Source: Tillandsia leiboldiana
Lineage: Eukaryota > Streptophyta > Magnoliopsida > Poales > Bromeliaceae
Length of the DNA stretch: 64,000 nucleotides
Assembly: GCA_029204045.2 (NCBI GenBank)
Contig: CM055065.1
Span: 14,100,508 to 14,164,507 of the forward strand
Reading direction: 5' to 3'
Every line of letters starts with the position of its first letter. Positions within the stretch are counted from its first letter, which is position 1. The position numbers were made by a program, and so were the translations under genes. The notes below the pieces were generated by a model. It did not search any database and was not told where the DNA came from. It was given only the letters and a program-made list of their open reading frames with translations. Shown piece after piece: positions 18,103 through 29,769 of this stretch.

Positions 18103-20311
18103 AACAGGGAGGGGAAAGGATAGGAGCCGACATCAATCTGTTCTTTAATTCCTCAAAGCTCCTCTGGCAATCCTCACTCCAAATAAACTTAATCCCTTTT
18201 CGCGTCAGACGAGTGAGGGGTGTGGAAAGTTTCGCAAAACCTTCCACAAACCGACGGTAATATTCGGCTAGGCCCATAAAACTGCGAACCTCTGATACCG
18301 TCGTCGGTCGGGGCCAATCCCGGACTGCCTCAATCTTCGCCGGATCTACTGCCACTCCTGCGGCTGAGATCACATGGCCCAAAAAGACAACCTCCCGAAG
18401 CCAAAATTCGCACTTAGATAACTTGGCATACAACTTCCTCTCTCTGAGAAGTTGCAGCACAATACTCAAGTGCTCCTCGTGCTCCACATCACTCCGGGAA
18501 TAAACCAGGATATCATCAATAAATACAACGACGAACCGATCCAGATATGGTCGAAAGATCCTGTTCATTAAATCCATAAAAGCGGCAGGGGCATTTGTCA
18601 ATCCAAAAGGCATGACGGTGAACTCATAATGCCCGTACCGCGACCAGAATGCCGTCTTTGGGATGTCCTCGGCCCTCACCTTCAATTGGTGGTAACCAGA
18701 CTGTAAGTCAATCTTGGAGAAGACACAAGACCCTTGTAGCTGATCAAATAAGTCATCAATGCGTGGCAAAGGGTACTTGTTCTTGATGGTCACTTTATTC
18801 AGCTCTCGATAATCAACACACGGTCGAAGTGAACCATCATTCTTCTTCACAAATAGCACCGACGCTCCCCAAGGCGATACACTTGGTCTCACAAAACCTT
18901 TGTCCATTAAATCCTGAAGTTGCGCCTTTAACTCTCGCAGCTCAGCCGGTGCCATACGGTAAGGAGCCTTAGAGATTGGCGCAGTTCCTGGGACTATGTC
19001 AATCAAAAACTCGATCTCCCTATTCGGCGGCATGCTAATCAGCTCTGGTGGAAACACATCCGGGAACTCGTGGACAATAGGGATATCCGCGAGTCTCGGT
19101 GCCGCCGTAGGCTCCTTAACCACAGAAGCCAAAAAGGCCACGCATCCACTGCGCATCATCTGCCTCGCATGAGAAGTCGAAACTACCGAGGCGAAGAAAG
19201 CACTCTGGCACCCCCTGTAAACAAACACCTCCTGGCCTGGCTCGCTAAAAGTAACAGTCCTCGCGGTGCAATCAATCGTCGCGAAATAGCGAGCCAGCCA
19301 ATCCATCCCAAGTACAATGTCGAAATCTCGCAGCTGACTAAGGACCATCAGGTCCGCTGGCAAAATCCACGACTCAAGCTGTACTGGGCAAGACCAAGAG
19401 CACTCCTCTACATGCAATGTATGATCAGGAATCTGTACCTCTAATGCATGTGGCAACCGACCTAACTCTAGTCCATGGGATGACGCAAATGATCTACTGA
19501 TAAAAGAATGTGATGCACTGGTATCAAATAAAGTGCGAGCTCTAGTACCGAAAAGTAAAATGATACCTGCCACCACGTGATCGGCTGCCGAGGAGTCCTC
19601 CACCTGGGCGGCATAGACCCGCCCGCTCTGAGATGGTCGGTAGTCTGCAGGGTGGGAAGAAGGAGCCCTGCTCGCTGGAGCATAGGGCTGTTGCTGGGGC
19701 ACCGAAGGGACTGATGCTGAGGAAGGAGCCGGCGATGTCGAGAAAGGGCAAGTAGCTCGCAGATGACCGGACTGCCCACATCGAAAACAACGACCATGCC
19801 TCAAATCACAAGTATCAGAGGGGTGCTGACCCCTGCAGAAAACACACCCAACTGTAGACCGGGGCTGCCTCGACTGCTGCTGCTGCTGCCTCTGCCGCTG
19901 AGATCCCTGCTGTCGCGGCTGTGACCTCTGTTGCTGCGAGTGCTGCTGCTGTCGCTGGGGCTGCTGCTGCTGGTGCTGTGGGGGCCTCTGGGATCCCCCA
20001 GGCCCTCGCCGCTCCGTACGCCCACGGCCCGTAAACTGAGGCGGTGGCGGTCGGGGCGGCCTCCAGGAACTGGCCTGTCCCCCATCGTCCGGCGCTGGTC
20101 GCTTCCTCTCAGAACTCTGAGCGACCGAGCCTCCACGTCTAGCGACAACGTGATCTCCCCTCTCAACCCACTGCGCATGATCCACTGCCTCTGCCAAAGT
20201 CTGTAGCCTGTGGGCATGCACCATAGTATAGATCTCTGGGCGCAGACCAGTCTCAAAGAGCTCCACTTGGTGCGGCCCATCCGTAGCAACATAGGGTACG
20301 CAGTTGAGCAA
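18074..20311 (-). pseudogene. pol: Gag C-terminus, protease and reverse transcriptase of D
   Basis: This is a 745-residue open segment of the gag-pol chain. A Gln/Arg-rich linker lies at about 110-150 and the CCHC knuckle CFRCGQSGHLRATC at about 175-188. The protease site reads LFDTSASHSF near 262-270, where the family has D-S/T-G, so the glycine is replaced by serine. The RT spans about 445-625 with the SKIDLQSGYHQ and FIDDILVYS motifs (597 onward) intact. The connection domain to EELKNRLMSAPIL follows, and then a frameshift. Upstream the same frame continues through a TAG at about 20324. Confidence 0.9.
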
Positions 20312-20323
20312 CCGCGTGAACTC

Positions 20324-20644
20324 CTAGAAGTAGTCCCATACTGTCCGGTCACCCTGCTGAAGATTCTTCAAATCATCTTCTAGCTTTTTCTTCACACTCG
20401 TGGAGAAATAAGTATCTAGAATCATCCGTCTGAACTCTGACCAGGGTAGCTGTCGGGTAATCTGGAACTCCAAAGGCTCGACCCGACGCCACCAGGCATC
20501 TGCATCCCCCTCTAAACAATGTACTGCCATATGCACTCTAAATCTGTGGTCAATGAAGAAGTCCCGAAATAACTTCTCCATTGCTGCTAGCCACGATCCT
20601 ATCTCCCATGGATGAGTGCTCCGCCCTGAAAACCTAGGCGGTCC
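20324..20644 (-). pseudogene. gag: Gag capsid segment of D between two stops
   Basis: FRDFFIDHRFRVHMAVHCLEGDADAWWRRV...FRRMILDTYF is a Ty3/gypsy gag capsid domain. The segment is in the same frame as the flanking ones but is bounded by TAA (after FCQ, about 20645) and TAG (after VWDYF, about 20324). Both are probably single-base nonsense changes in one original ORF. Confidence 0.85.
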
Positions 20645-20998
20645 TTACTGACAAAACTGGGTGAGTTTGTCAGCAAACTCCAGCTCCTCCGCTGGGGTCA
20701 ATGGTCGGATCACTCCCTGAGCCCCACTACACGACGACGGTGCCGTAGGGACAGGTGGAATAGCCGGCGGTAAAACTGGTGGTACGGGGGCCTCAATAGT
20801 AGTAGGGGGAGGTGCCCCAACCTGAGCGAGTAGCTGCTTGATCCTCTGCTCGATCCTCTGCTCCTGCCGGCGGTGACTCTCCGCCAACTGGGCCACCATG
20901 GCCCTCAGCTCACTAATCTCTGAAGGTCCAGACTGCTCTGGCTCCTCCGGGGGTGTAGGAGTACCCCGGGTAGGAATCTGCCGCCTAGGAGGCATCAT
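20645..20998 (-). pseudogene. gag: Gag N-terminus of D
   Basis: It starts MMPPRRQIPTRG at 20998 (an upstream in-frame ATG at 21067 is possible but lies in the leader). A proline-rich region and a Glu/Gln/Arg coiled-coil-like stretch (LRAMVAQLAESHRRQEQRIEQ) follow before the premature TAA. Start choice follows the usual short basic opening in this family. Confidence 0.75.
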
Positions 20999-21085
20999 GC
21001 CACACAAGAAACCACGGGTCAGTAAACAAAACCACTCTCGACCCAATCCAGCGCAAGTCATGGTCATCCCCCTATTTCTGTAACC

Positions 21086-21109
21086 TTATGTTGTCTGCAG
21101 CCAACATAA
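21086..21109 (-). other. Leader palindrome of D
   Basis: This is a 24-bp inverted repeat with one mismatch (left arm TTATGTTGTCTG) between the primer site and the gag start. The H elements carry a perfect 26-bp version at 48477-48502 and 56163-56188. The place is the one where retroviral RNAs carry dimerisation hairpins; the role here is a guess. Confidence 0.6.
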
Positions 21110-21270
21110 TAGTCCACCAGAAGTAGGATGTGCCAGTCCCTCTCCACTCACAGGAAGAGTTTAATAATAAATATCCGACTTTCGCAAAATGTTGCGTCAC
21201 TCACGTCCTGCCTTCCTAGGGTATGCCAAAAAGGCTAGGGTTTCCTAAGTCCCAACTGACCTATCCCTAA

Positions 21271-21283
21271 GCTCTAATACCAA
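21271..21283 (-). other. Primer binding site of D
   Basis: The element's strand reads TTGGTATTAGAGC, one change from the Met-tRNA complement TGGTATCAGAGC. It is set about 7 nt from the LTR end (GACA then GATTAGG). The H elements have the same spacing. Confidence 0.75.
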
Positions 21284-23820
21284 CCTAATCTGTCACGCCC
21301 CGGGTGTAAACCAGAACTCGGGTTCGTCCACAGATCCGCTGTGCACACGGAATTTCCCGTGTACACGAAGCGCTGGTAACCTGCTCAGATACAAAGATAT
21401 AATAAAGGAGCATAAAACAGAGCTAAACTAAAACTAATACATCTCAGACAAGTGCTGGAAATAAAAGTACGACATAACTCTCAAAAATATACATGTGTCT
21501 CTCCCAGCTCACGAAATAAATACAACCAGCTGGCCGAAGCCAGACCCAAAATAAAGAAAAATACAACCGTCTGAGTGTACAGGGGATACATCAAAACTAC
21601 TAAACTCGAGATCGGGGAAGTAGCTATCTAATCAGCGATCCTCTTACCTCGATCCTGGGAAGAGGGCCCCGCAACTCCCGCAGAGGACTCTGCAAAACAA
21701 GGGGGAAAAGAAAAGGGAAACAGTGGGGGGTGAGAACTACTATAAAAATAGTAGCCTCCCCTAGTGGGTAGACCTCAAACTCAGACATGCCCACTAGGAC
21801 TACTAGAGGCGAAAATAAAACAAGGGTGGTAAGCTGTAAATAAAACTACTGATAGAAAAGCTACCACTAATATGCCTCTAAAATAATAAGCTAACAGAAT
21901 AGCTAAATGTATGCATCAGAGTATACATATGCCTGCATGGGTAACCCAATCAAGACACCGGTGAACACCGGTACTGCCTGCTATGCCTACTAACTCACAA
22001 CTCAGCTGCGGGATGCAGACCGGCTCCTGACCGACACGGTCCCATCCCAAGGGCAACAGACCGGCTCCTGACCGGCACGGTCACACATACACACACTCCG
22101 GAGTGGCACTCGAGGGGAGCGACCCTCACGAGTGAAATAAGTCGCCATAAGTAACCTGATATAGTAGGACTGGATCAAGACTCTAATCAAGTGGGAAAAA
22201 CCATCCACTAAAAGAAAATTCGATCCCCTTTCCCCCAATCTGATGCATTAGTAACAACCCGGTCAACCGCCCAAAATCCGCGGTTGTCGCAAATACCCTG
22301 TCATCAAGCCTGCTGTCACGCCCCGAGTCCGCCAATTTGTACGGTTCGGGCACGCCAACAGACCCGCCAATCGGGTATGACCTTTCACTACCCGAAGGGA
22401 ACGGTAATATCCATAATCATACAACAAGTATATGCGGAAGCTCAATATCAGAGTACTAAAAATCACTATAAATTTGAACTTTCATTTTATAAACAAACAG
22501 TTTAAGCGATAATGAAAGCATACAAGAGTGAACCATAACTTAAATTTATTACACTTTACATTTCTGAACTTGCTAATAAAATTATTACAATTCCTTTACA
22601 TAAATTCCTCACCATACAAAGTTCACTCAAGAAATATATAAAAAGGGATACCTCTGCTAGACCCTCTAGGTCTCTATGCTGCTGGGCCATTGCCCCTGTC
22701 GTATGCATCGCCGTCTGCATCTGAACCGTCTCGTCCGCTGTATCCATACCCGAACCTGTGCGGGGGGGTCACCCAAGGGGTCTGAGAACTCCGACAGAGT
22801 TCCCTGTGGGTTCAACCACCGAGAAAAAGTGTCCTACACCACTTGGTCCAATGGAAGCAATAATAATAGTGCTAGGAAACTAAAATCCTCAATATCAAAA
22901 TGCGGCCATGCAATATAATATATCACTACACTATCTGTGTATACTCATCGACCCAGCACTACTCTGTCTAGCCACACTAGGCTGCTAAGCACCAACTCGG
23001 CCACTATGCCGCTGTATACAGGGTCAAACTAACCCGGCCACCTTGGCCACTCTATCTTTCTTTATTCTTTAAATTCTGGTGCTTTAGTTCAAGTTAACCC
23101 TCAGAAATTCTTATCCAACGGGCCCCAGCCCGGTAGTCCTGCTACCATAAGATAAGATTTCTAAGGTTGCCGATAGCACCCGCAAGAGCTACCCCGCCCA
23201 ACGGGGAACTTTTCCTACGGGTCACTGCCCGGGAGAGGGACACTGCCCTTGGCTCCGACAAGGCTACTTTTTACCCCCGAAGGTACGCTCGTTTTATCTT
23301 TATATTTTCTTTCTTTTCTTTTCTTTTTCTTTCTCTTTTTGCTTTAGTTCTTAACCTCTTTGCCTTTGAACACTTGCTTTTCTTTCTTATTCGAGCTTGT
23401 AGCTCCCTTTTGCCACTGGCAAATCTCTTTCTCTTTCCTTTGAGCGTTTAGCTCTTTGCTTTCACTTTAAGCCTTTCGAAAGTACCTCGTCCGACGGGTC
23501 ACTGCCCAGGGAGTCCTGCTCCACTTGACGAGTCTCAAATTCGAAGGCGCCATTTACATTTTCTTTATGCTTTTTAGCCACTTTTAGCTTGCTTTTAACT
23601 TTGCCTTTTTACATCAATTTATCTCTTACCCTAGGCCTCGCCATAAGGATAAATAGAGAGTCTCCTGGACTCTTAAACATTTCACTTTCCTTTATTTAAC
23701 TCAAATTGAAGTTAAAGTTATTGTCCATTTGCCCAGACACCCTATGACCTTCTAGGGTTATAACTGTTTAATTCTTTAGCCTTGGGATCTCATCCCCCTT
23801 TCCTGATTCCTCACTGAATC

Positions 23821-24200
23821 CTAGAGTTAACTTAACTCTATTTTCCAATTTCACTTTTAACTTAGAGTCACACTGACTCTAATTTCCTGTTTTCCCTTTC
23901 ATGTCTCCACACTTGATCCATTTTTCCCATTTTCGTGATTCCTTACTGAATCCTAGAGTTAACTTAAATTTATTTTCCAATTTCACTTTTAACTTAGAGT
24001 CACACTGACTCTAATTTCCTGTTTTCCCTTTCATGTCTCCACACTTGATCCACTTTTCCCATTTTCGTGATTCCTTACTGAATCCTAGAGTTAACTTAAC
24101 TCTATTTTTCTGTTCCACTTTTAACTTAGAGTTACACTGACTCTAATCTCCTGTTCCACTTTTATCTTAGAGTTACACTGACTCTAATTTCCTGTCTGTG
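23821..24200 (-). repeat. 131-bp tandem repeat in E
   Basis: About three copies start at 23821, 23953 and 24084. Each holds the inverted motif AGAGTTAACTTAACTCT and a second one, TTAGAGTCACACTGACTCTAA. The counterpart in F is around 33100-33300. Confidence 0.75.
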
Positions 24201-24214
24201 AGTTTAAACTCCTC

Positions 24215-24450
24215 TGGATCATCTTAGGTTCCCTTTACCTAAGTTCCATGTCGTACTCATCCTAGAGTTCCTTGACTCTATATTGATCACTAGTTCACCT
24301 TAGGTCCCCTTTACCTAAGTTCCATGACATACTCATCCTAGAGTTCTTTGACTCTATGTTGATCACTAGTTCACCTTAGGTCCCCTTTACCTAAGTTCCA
24401 TGACATACTCATCCTAGAGTTCCTTGACTTTATGTTGATCACTCTATCCA
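24215..24450 (-). repeat. 76-bp tandem repeat in E
   Basis: Three copies are marked by CCTAGAGTTC at 24261, 24337 and 24413, each with CACCTTAGG...CCTAAG inverted arms. The counterpart in F is around 32840-33065. Confidence 0.75.
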
Positions 24451-25007
24451 GTGTCCTTAGGTTATCCCCTAAGACAATGCCACTCATCCAATCCTAGGAT
24501 AACTCCTAGTTCGATGTCACTCGTCAAACTCCTAAACTAGTTTTCTCCTAGTCTTACTACCAACAAGTTCTGTTCCCTTATGTCACATGATTCCTAGGGT
24601 TATACCCTAACATGATCACAATCATAAATAGCTAATCTTTTCATGCATGCAATTATTTTCATCTCGTTCATAAAATAGTATTTACTTTTACGCATGCATA
24701 TTCATCATATAGCTTTGGCAACCAACAGTTGCACTTTTCCTCTGTGTCCATCTACACATGCACATTTATTCCTCTATCTCAGGCAACCAACAGTTGCACT
24801 TTTTCATCTGTATCCATTTACACAGGCGATCCTAATCAAGATTACCTAACGCCTCTAACAGGCTACTATCATGCTTCGAAATCGAAAAGCAAAGGAGTAA
24901 GGGGAGAGGTCACCCAATTTCGGCAGAATTCCCCACCTTGTAGTGTACCCAATTGCTTGTAGACACTTGCAATTGGACTCCGCGCGATTCCACTTGTCTC
25001 CTCGAGC

Positions 25008-25660
25008 TTGCACGCAAAACGGCGCACTTCCCTCGAGTCCGCATGCAAAACGGTGCACGTCCACCAAACCTGCACGCAAAACGGTGCGCGCCAGTAAAAC
25101 CAACACGCAAAACGGTGCGCACCACTTCAGTCGGCACGCAAAACGATGCACGTCAACTCAACCTATACGCAAAATGGGGCACGTACCTCGGGTTTGCACG
25201 CAAAACGGAGCATGCTTCTCTTAAGGTTGCACGCAAAACGGTGCACGTCTTTTCTGACCCTGCACGAAAAACGATACATAACATTAGGGTCGGCACGCAA
25301 AACGGTGCACGATGACACGATCTGCACGCGAAACGGTGCACGTACCTCGAATCTGCACGTAAAATGGTGCACGTCTGACAGTAGGGTTGCACGCAAAACG
25401 GTGCACATTTTTCTAACCCTGCACGCAAAACGATGTGCAATATTAAAGACTGTACGTAAAATGGTGGACATCAATCCAACTTGCACGCAAAACGGAGCAC
25501 GTACCTCGAATCGGCACGCAAAACGGTGCACGCTCGACTGTAGGGTTGCACGCAAAACGGTGCATTTTTCTACAACTTGCACGCAAAACGAGACGCGCCA
25601 AAAATACCCGCGACTGTCCGTGCAGCAACGGTACAGTAAAATTCGGTCCCTAACACGCAA
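25008..25660 (-). repeat. Hairpin-like minisatellite in E (unit about 30 bp)
   Basis: About twenty units carry the core TGCACGCAAAACGGTGCA, in which TGCAC and GTGCA are complementary around an 8-base centre. Between cores are 10-15 variable bases. Units are degenerate. F has the inverted equivalent at 31622-32275. Confidence 0.85.
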
Positions 25661-28312
25661 AACGACACGGGGTCAAATTTAATGTCCAAAAAGAAACCCT
25701 ACAAATTGTGCCCAAAAATACCGAAAAATAACGTTACCTCGTAAGTCGCGCCGCCCATCGGCTTTTGGGAACTCCTCGCGCGCTCCACGAGGTTCACGGC
25801 GCCACGCCGCAACACCTCCCAACCTCTCCCTCACTCTCCCTCACTATCGGTTGGAGAAGAAAGGAAAAAGGGGAAAAAAATGGAGGTGCGGGGAGAAAGA
25901 AGAAGAAGAAAAGGAGGGAGAGAGGGAAGGGTGGTCCACGGACCACCGGTCTACGGTGCACCCGCCGGTCTACAAGACCCAGCCGAGTGCACCCGGTCCA
26001 GGCAGGGAAGGGCGGGGCCACGTGGCCGCGCCCCTGCGCGCCCCTGCGGGCGCGTGTCCCTGCGCCCGTACGGGCCCAATGGGGGCCCGCCATGTGGCGG
26101 CCCCCCTTTGACCCGCCTGCCACCAGAAACCCCCCCTGCCACCTTGATTCCCGCGCTGCCGTCGCCTCAGAAATCCGTTTTTGTCCCGGTTTCTGTCCAT
26201 TTTTCGTCCGTTTCCGTCCAAATTTGACAGGCGGCTTCGGTTCAGCTTAATTAACCACAGAAAATTTTAAATTTTCAGTTTGGGCCATTTCTGGGCCACC
26301 AAAAGCCTCGCTATATCCAGAATCGCTGGCGGACCCCGTTCTCGCAATCCGGATATCCTATCAACCCGAAATTTTTACTGTGGCCTTAAAACATAATTAC
26401 GAAGCTCCCCAAATTTTCTCAAAATTTTCCGACACTGTTGGCGGAGCCCGTTCTCACTATCAGGCATCCGATCAAAGCGAAACTTTTTCTGTGGTCTTAA
26501 AACATATTTACGGGGCTCCCGTAATTTTCTCGAAATTTTCCGACACTGTAAATTTTCCACTAAAAATCTGGGCCCCTTTCTCCAATAAAATTCCAGATCT
26601 CTCCATTTTAACCCAATTTGGGCCCAACTCGCGTCCAAATGTTCTTTACTTCCCTAACTTTCATAACACTAGTATTTCATACCACCTTTATTTACATTTA
26701 TTTATGTGCCGAAAATTCGGTACATTACACCTGCCTGTCCCAAATCCCCAATAACTGACTACACTATCCCAACCCCTGCTCTATCCTGAGCATAATATCC
26801 CCTAAGACTAGACAACAGGAGAAAGAATAAAACGCATGATTTCTCCTAAGTCAGTTCCAGCATGATAGTGTAGCAGAAAATAGTGGCCTAACTAGTGACC
26901 ATACAAGCATGCAAAGTCCTTTACTCAATAAATATATCACAGGTATTCCAATTCTTACAAGAATTAAAGTATGCTATTGCTTTGGATATCTGATGTGCTA
27001 ATATGCCACAAGCTAGTCTATACACATGCATAAGCCTCCCAATATATATAAAGCATGATATGGTTTTAGCATATGATTACCAAAAGATTTAAGCAACTTA
27101 TCCTTTTCCAAGAAACAATGATTCATTAATATCGAGTTCTCTAACGATGCAAGCGCTAACAATCAATCAATACTTTCATACAAACATGCAAGGTTCATCC
27201 CACTGATACAACTATCAACATGATATAGGAATGGCTCCAATATGCCTAGTGGGTTATCACAAGTAGGAGGTTTACAACGGTACCCACCTCGAGAGCTAAG
27301 TCCTGGTCCCAAAGGTGAAGTCCTCACTCGGCCCAACAAACTCCACAACACTGCACAACATTCCCCAAAGGAACATACATAAATTAATCATACAATGTTC
27401 CAAATTCTGTCCAAAACTTAACAGCCCAGAGTTTCCCAGTTTTCACCTGTGAAAAAAGCCCGGAAAATTCCAAGAAAAATACTGTCACGATCCCCGCGAC
27501 GAACCGGTCGAAATGAGTACCTGCACGCTCAAATCCGAGTTTCCTACGCTGAGAAATAAATTCGGCAAGGGAACCACCCCAAAATAAATTCTACAGAAAT
27601 TCTGTGTCAAAGAACTCGGGAAAAGAAAGATTTTCACCTTCGGGAAATATTCAGAAAATTCCCAGAAAATTCGAGAGTGTTCCTTGCGTGTGCAGATGAA
27701 AAACGCCTCCTGGCACACCTCGATCCGACGCCTGTGCGCGAAGATATAGCCAAAACACCACAGCGCTATCCAAAACTCCGCGAGGAAAAATGGGTCAAAT
27801 GGATGCTCAGAAAACTCCAAGATAGCTTCGGAAAAAGGAGAGAGCTCAAACAGAGAAATCGGAGTCCTACCTGTCGTGAGTCCAACGGCGCAAGAATCGC
27901 CTAAATCGGAGGTTGGGGTGAGCCGGGGGAGTCCGTACACTGAAAAGGGACGAAGCGGGTCGCCGGTGAACAAGCGTCGCGCCGCGCCGTAAAATCGCGA
28001 ACCTCGGAATGCGTGCCTCAGAAAATCCCAGGGATCCACCAAAGTGGAGAGCATTGTGAGAGGAAGAAGTCTCCTGAAGAGGCCACTGTGAAAAGGAGTC
28101 CAAAAAGCCTGAAAAAAAAACAAAGGAAGCCTATTTATAGGCTCGGCCCAAAGGCTAAGTGGGCCGGTTTCGAAATTCGGGCGCCCGAATCCGCCAAGGC
28201 CGGTCGCACCGTTCCCATCCGACGCGCCCGAATTCCTGAGGTGATGCCACGTGTCCCCGCAACACGGGACAGCGGTGCAATGGTCCCCGTCGCGCGCCAC
28301 GCGTCCTCCCCC

Positions 28313-28835
28313 GTAGTCCTAGTGGGTATGTCAGAGTTTGAGGCTTTACCCACTAGGGGAGGCTACTGGTTTATCTAGTAGTTCTCACCCCTATTGTCCT
28401 TCTTCTTTTTGTTCTCCCCTGTTTTGCAGAGTCTTCTGCGGGAGTAGCTGGGCCATCTTCGGCCGATCGAGGTAAGAGGATAGCGGACTAGATAGTCGTC
28501 TACCCCGTCTGCGAGCATAGCTGTATTTTGGTCGTATCCCCTATACACTCAGACAGTTTATTCTCTTTTTTTTTTTTGGGTCTTGCTTCAGCTAGCTGGT
28601 TGTATTTATTTGGTGAGCTGGGAGAGACATATGTACTTATTTGAGAGTTTATTGTACTTTTACTTTCCAGCTGTGGTCTGAGATGTATTAGTTTTAATTC
28701 AGCTCTGTTTTTATGCTCCTTTATTATATCTTTTATATCTGAGAAGGTTACCAGCGCTTCGTGTAACGGAAAATTCCGTGTGCACGGCGGATCTGTGGAC
28801 GGGCCAGGGTTCTGGTTTACACCCGGGGCGTGACA
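28313..28835 (+). repeat. LTR' downstream fragment
   Basis: This is the inverted match of 12862-13380, ending ACACCCGGGGCGTGACA. With 12417-12861 it makes up the ends of one plus-oriented LTR. CCGAC (28836-28840) follows, near-identical to CCGGC before 12417. Confidence 0.75.
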
Positions 28836-29769
28836 CCGACTGTTGAGTACCTCCAGCCAGTGGGTTAGTATTGTGAGTTGGACATTGTCGATCTGATTGA
28901 TCGTGGATTTGGATTATAGCCTGCATGAGCCATATTGAGCTCGACAGAGATGCGCGGATACTTTCCTCGGTGGGGTCGCGCCCCTCGAGTGCCGCTACGG
29001 AGCTGGGCCTGTTACTTTGCTATCGCGACTTGTCGACGCAGTCCCTCTGGTTGGGCCAGTTTTGGCAGTCACGGACGCTCTACGTAAGTCCCGTCCTCTT
29101 GTGGATGTGTTGCAGTAGGTGGGCGCAGGTTTGACTCGACCCCATGCGGCAGTCACTGTGATTGGGTAGTATTTGGGTTAGAGTCGATGCATCATTTTCA
29201 TCCGTATCACCCTTTGAGCATTGTAGATAGAGAGGCATGATAGCTGTAGATTTTTTTCCAGCTTATCTTTACATTAGTACAGTTCCTGTTATCTTATGCC
29301 TCTAGTAGACATAGTGGGCAGACCGTCGGGCTTGGTAGCAGTACCCACTGAGAACTACTGTGGGATATAGTTCTCACACCCGCCGTGGTGACTTTTCCCA
29401 GGGACCCCTTTTCCAGTTCCTGCTGCTCTAGTTGCTGACCCTTCTGTTGCTGATCGAGGTGAGGGAGCCGCGAGCTAGTTCCCTACCCTTCCTTGGAGTA
29501 TAGCTGTACCCCTTTTGGAGCTTAGTAGTACAGTCTGCTAGATTATTGTTGTTAGTTATTTTTGAGAGACTTTTGTAGTGAGGTTCAGACTTGTACTATT
29601 TGACAGTTGTATTATCTTATTTCAGTAGTTTACTTTTCAGCTCTGATATCTGTATAGATTTAGTACCCTTCTTTTTGCATGTTAGACGCTTCGTCTATAC
29701 GGGGCTCACCGTATGGGCGGCGGATCTGTTGGCGGACTCGGGTCGCAGTTTCGACCCCGGGGCGTGACA
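28836..29769 (+). repeat. Chromovirus LTR G2, right part
   Basis: This aligns with inverted H5 (about 40520 down to 39370) and, from 29097, with G1. It ends GGGGCGTGACA next to the ORF3 scrap. It has no coding sequence. Confidence 0.8.

Larger units (their letters stand above)
22314..26729 (-). mobile_element. Solo LTR E (4.4 kb), target site CCTGC
   Basis: It begins TGTCACGCC and ends ATTACA on the plus strand, flanked by perfect CCTGC copies at 22309-22313 and 26730-26734. It matches solo LTR F (30109-34966) end to end in the opposite orientation. No internal domain, primer site or coding sequence is present, so it is a solo LTR left by recombination. Inside are repeats at 23821-24200, 24215-24450 and 25008-25660 and a GC-rich end near 25900-26230. 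ORFs here are by-products of repeats. Confidence 0.85.
12862..28312 (-). mobile_element. Chromovirus D (Ty3/gypsy, Del/Tekay type), decayed
   Basis: On the minus strand D has a 5' LTR (21291-28312, interrupted by solo LTR E and truncated at its start), primer site, gag-pol in the order gag, protease, RT, RNase H, integrase, chromodomain (20998-16178), polypurine tract and a 3' LTR (16130-12862). Gag-pol was one frame but now carries at least four stop codons and two frameshifts. The LTRs remain very similar where both exist, so the insertion is not ancient. The left target copy would be TGCAC (12857-12861). The right one was lost with the LTR end at 28312. Confidence 0.9.
21291..28312 (-). 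repeat. 5' LTR of D, split by E and truncated
   Basis: LTR sequence runs 21291-22313 and 26735-28312 and is colinear with 12862-15478. Solo LTR E lies between, with CCTGC on both sides. The last roughly 650 bp of the LTR (its U3 start) are missing: at 28312 the sequence jumps to an inverted LTR' fragment. The TATA box (28129-28143) and GC palindrome (28176-28189) are kept. Confidence 0.85.

Noticed and set aside
25008..25660. Regular short repeats with spacers that resemble a CRISPR array
   Set aside because: The sequence is plant LTR DNA, repeats are degenerate, spacers are not unique and the array is shared with LTR F. No cas genes are present.
25146..25682. Long repeated-peptide ORFs on both strands in E (and 31591-32166 in F)
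   Set aside because: They are translations of the LTR minisatellite; frames are open on both strands, units are degenerate and no start context or domain is present.
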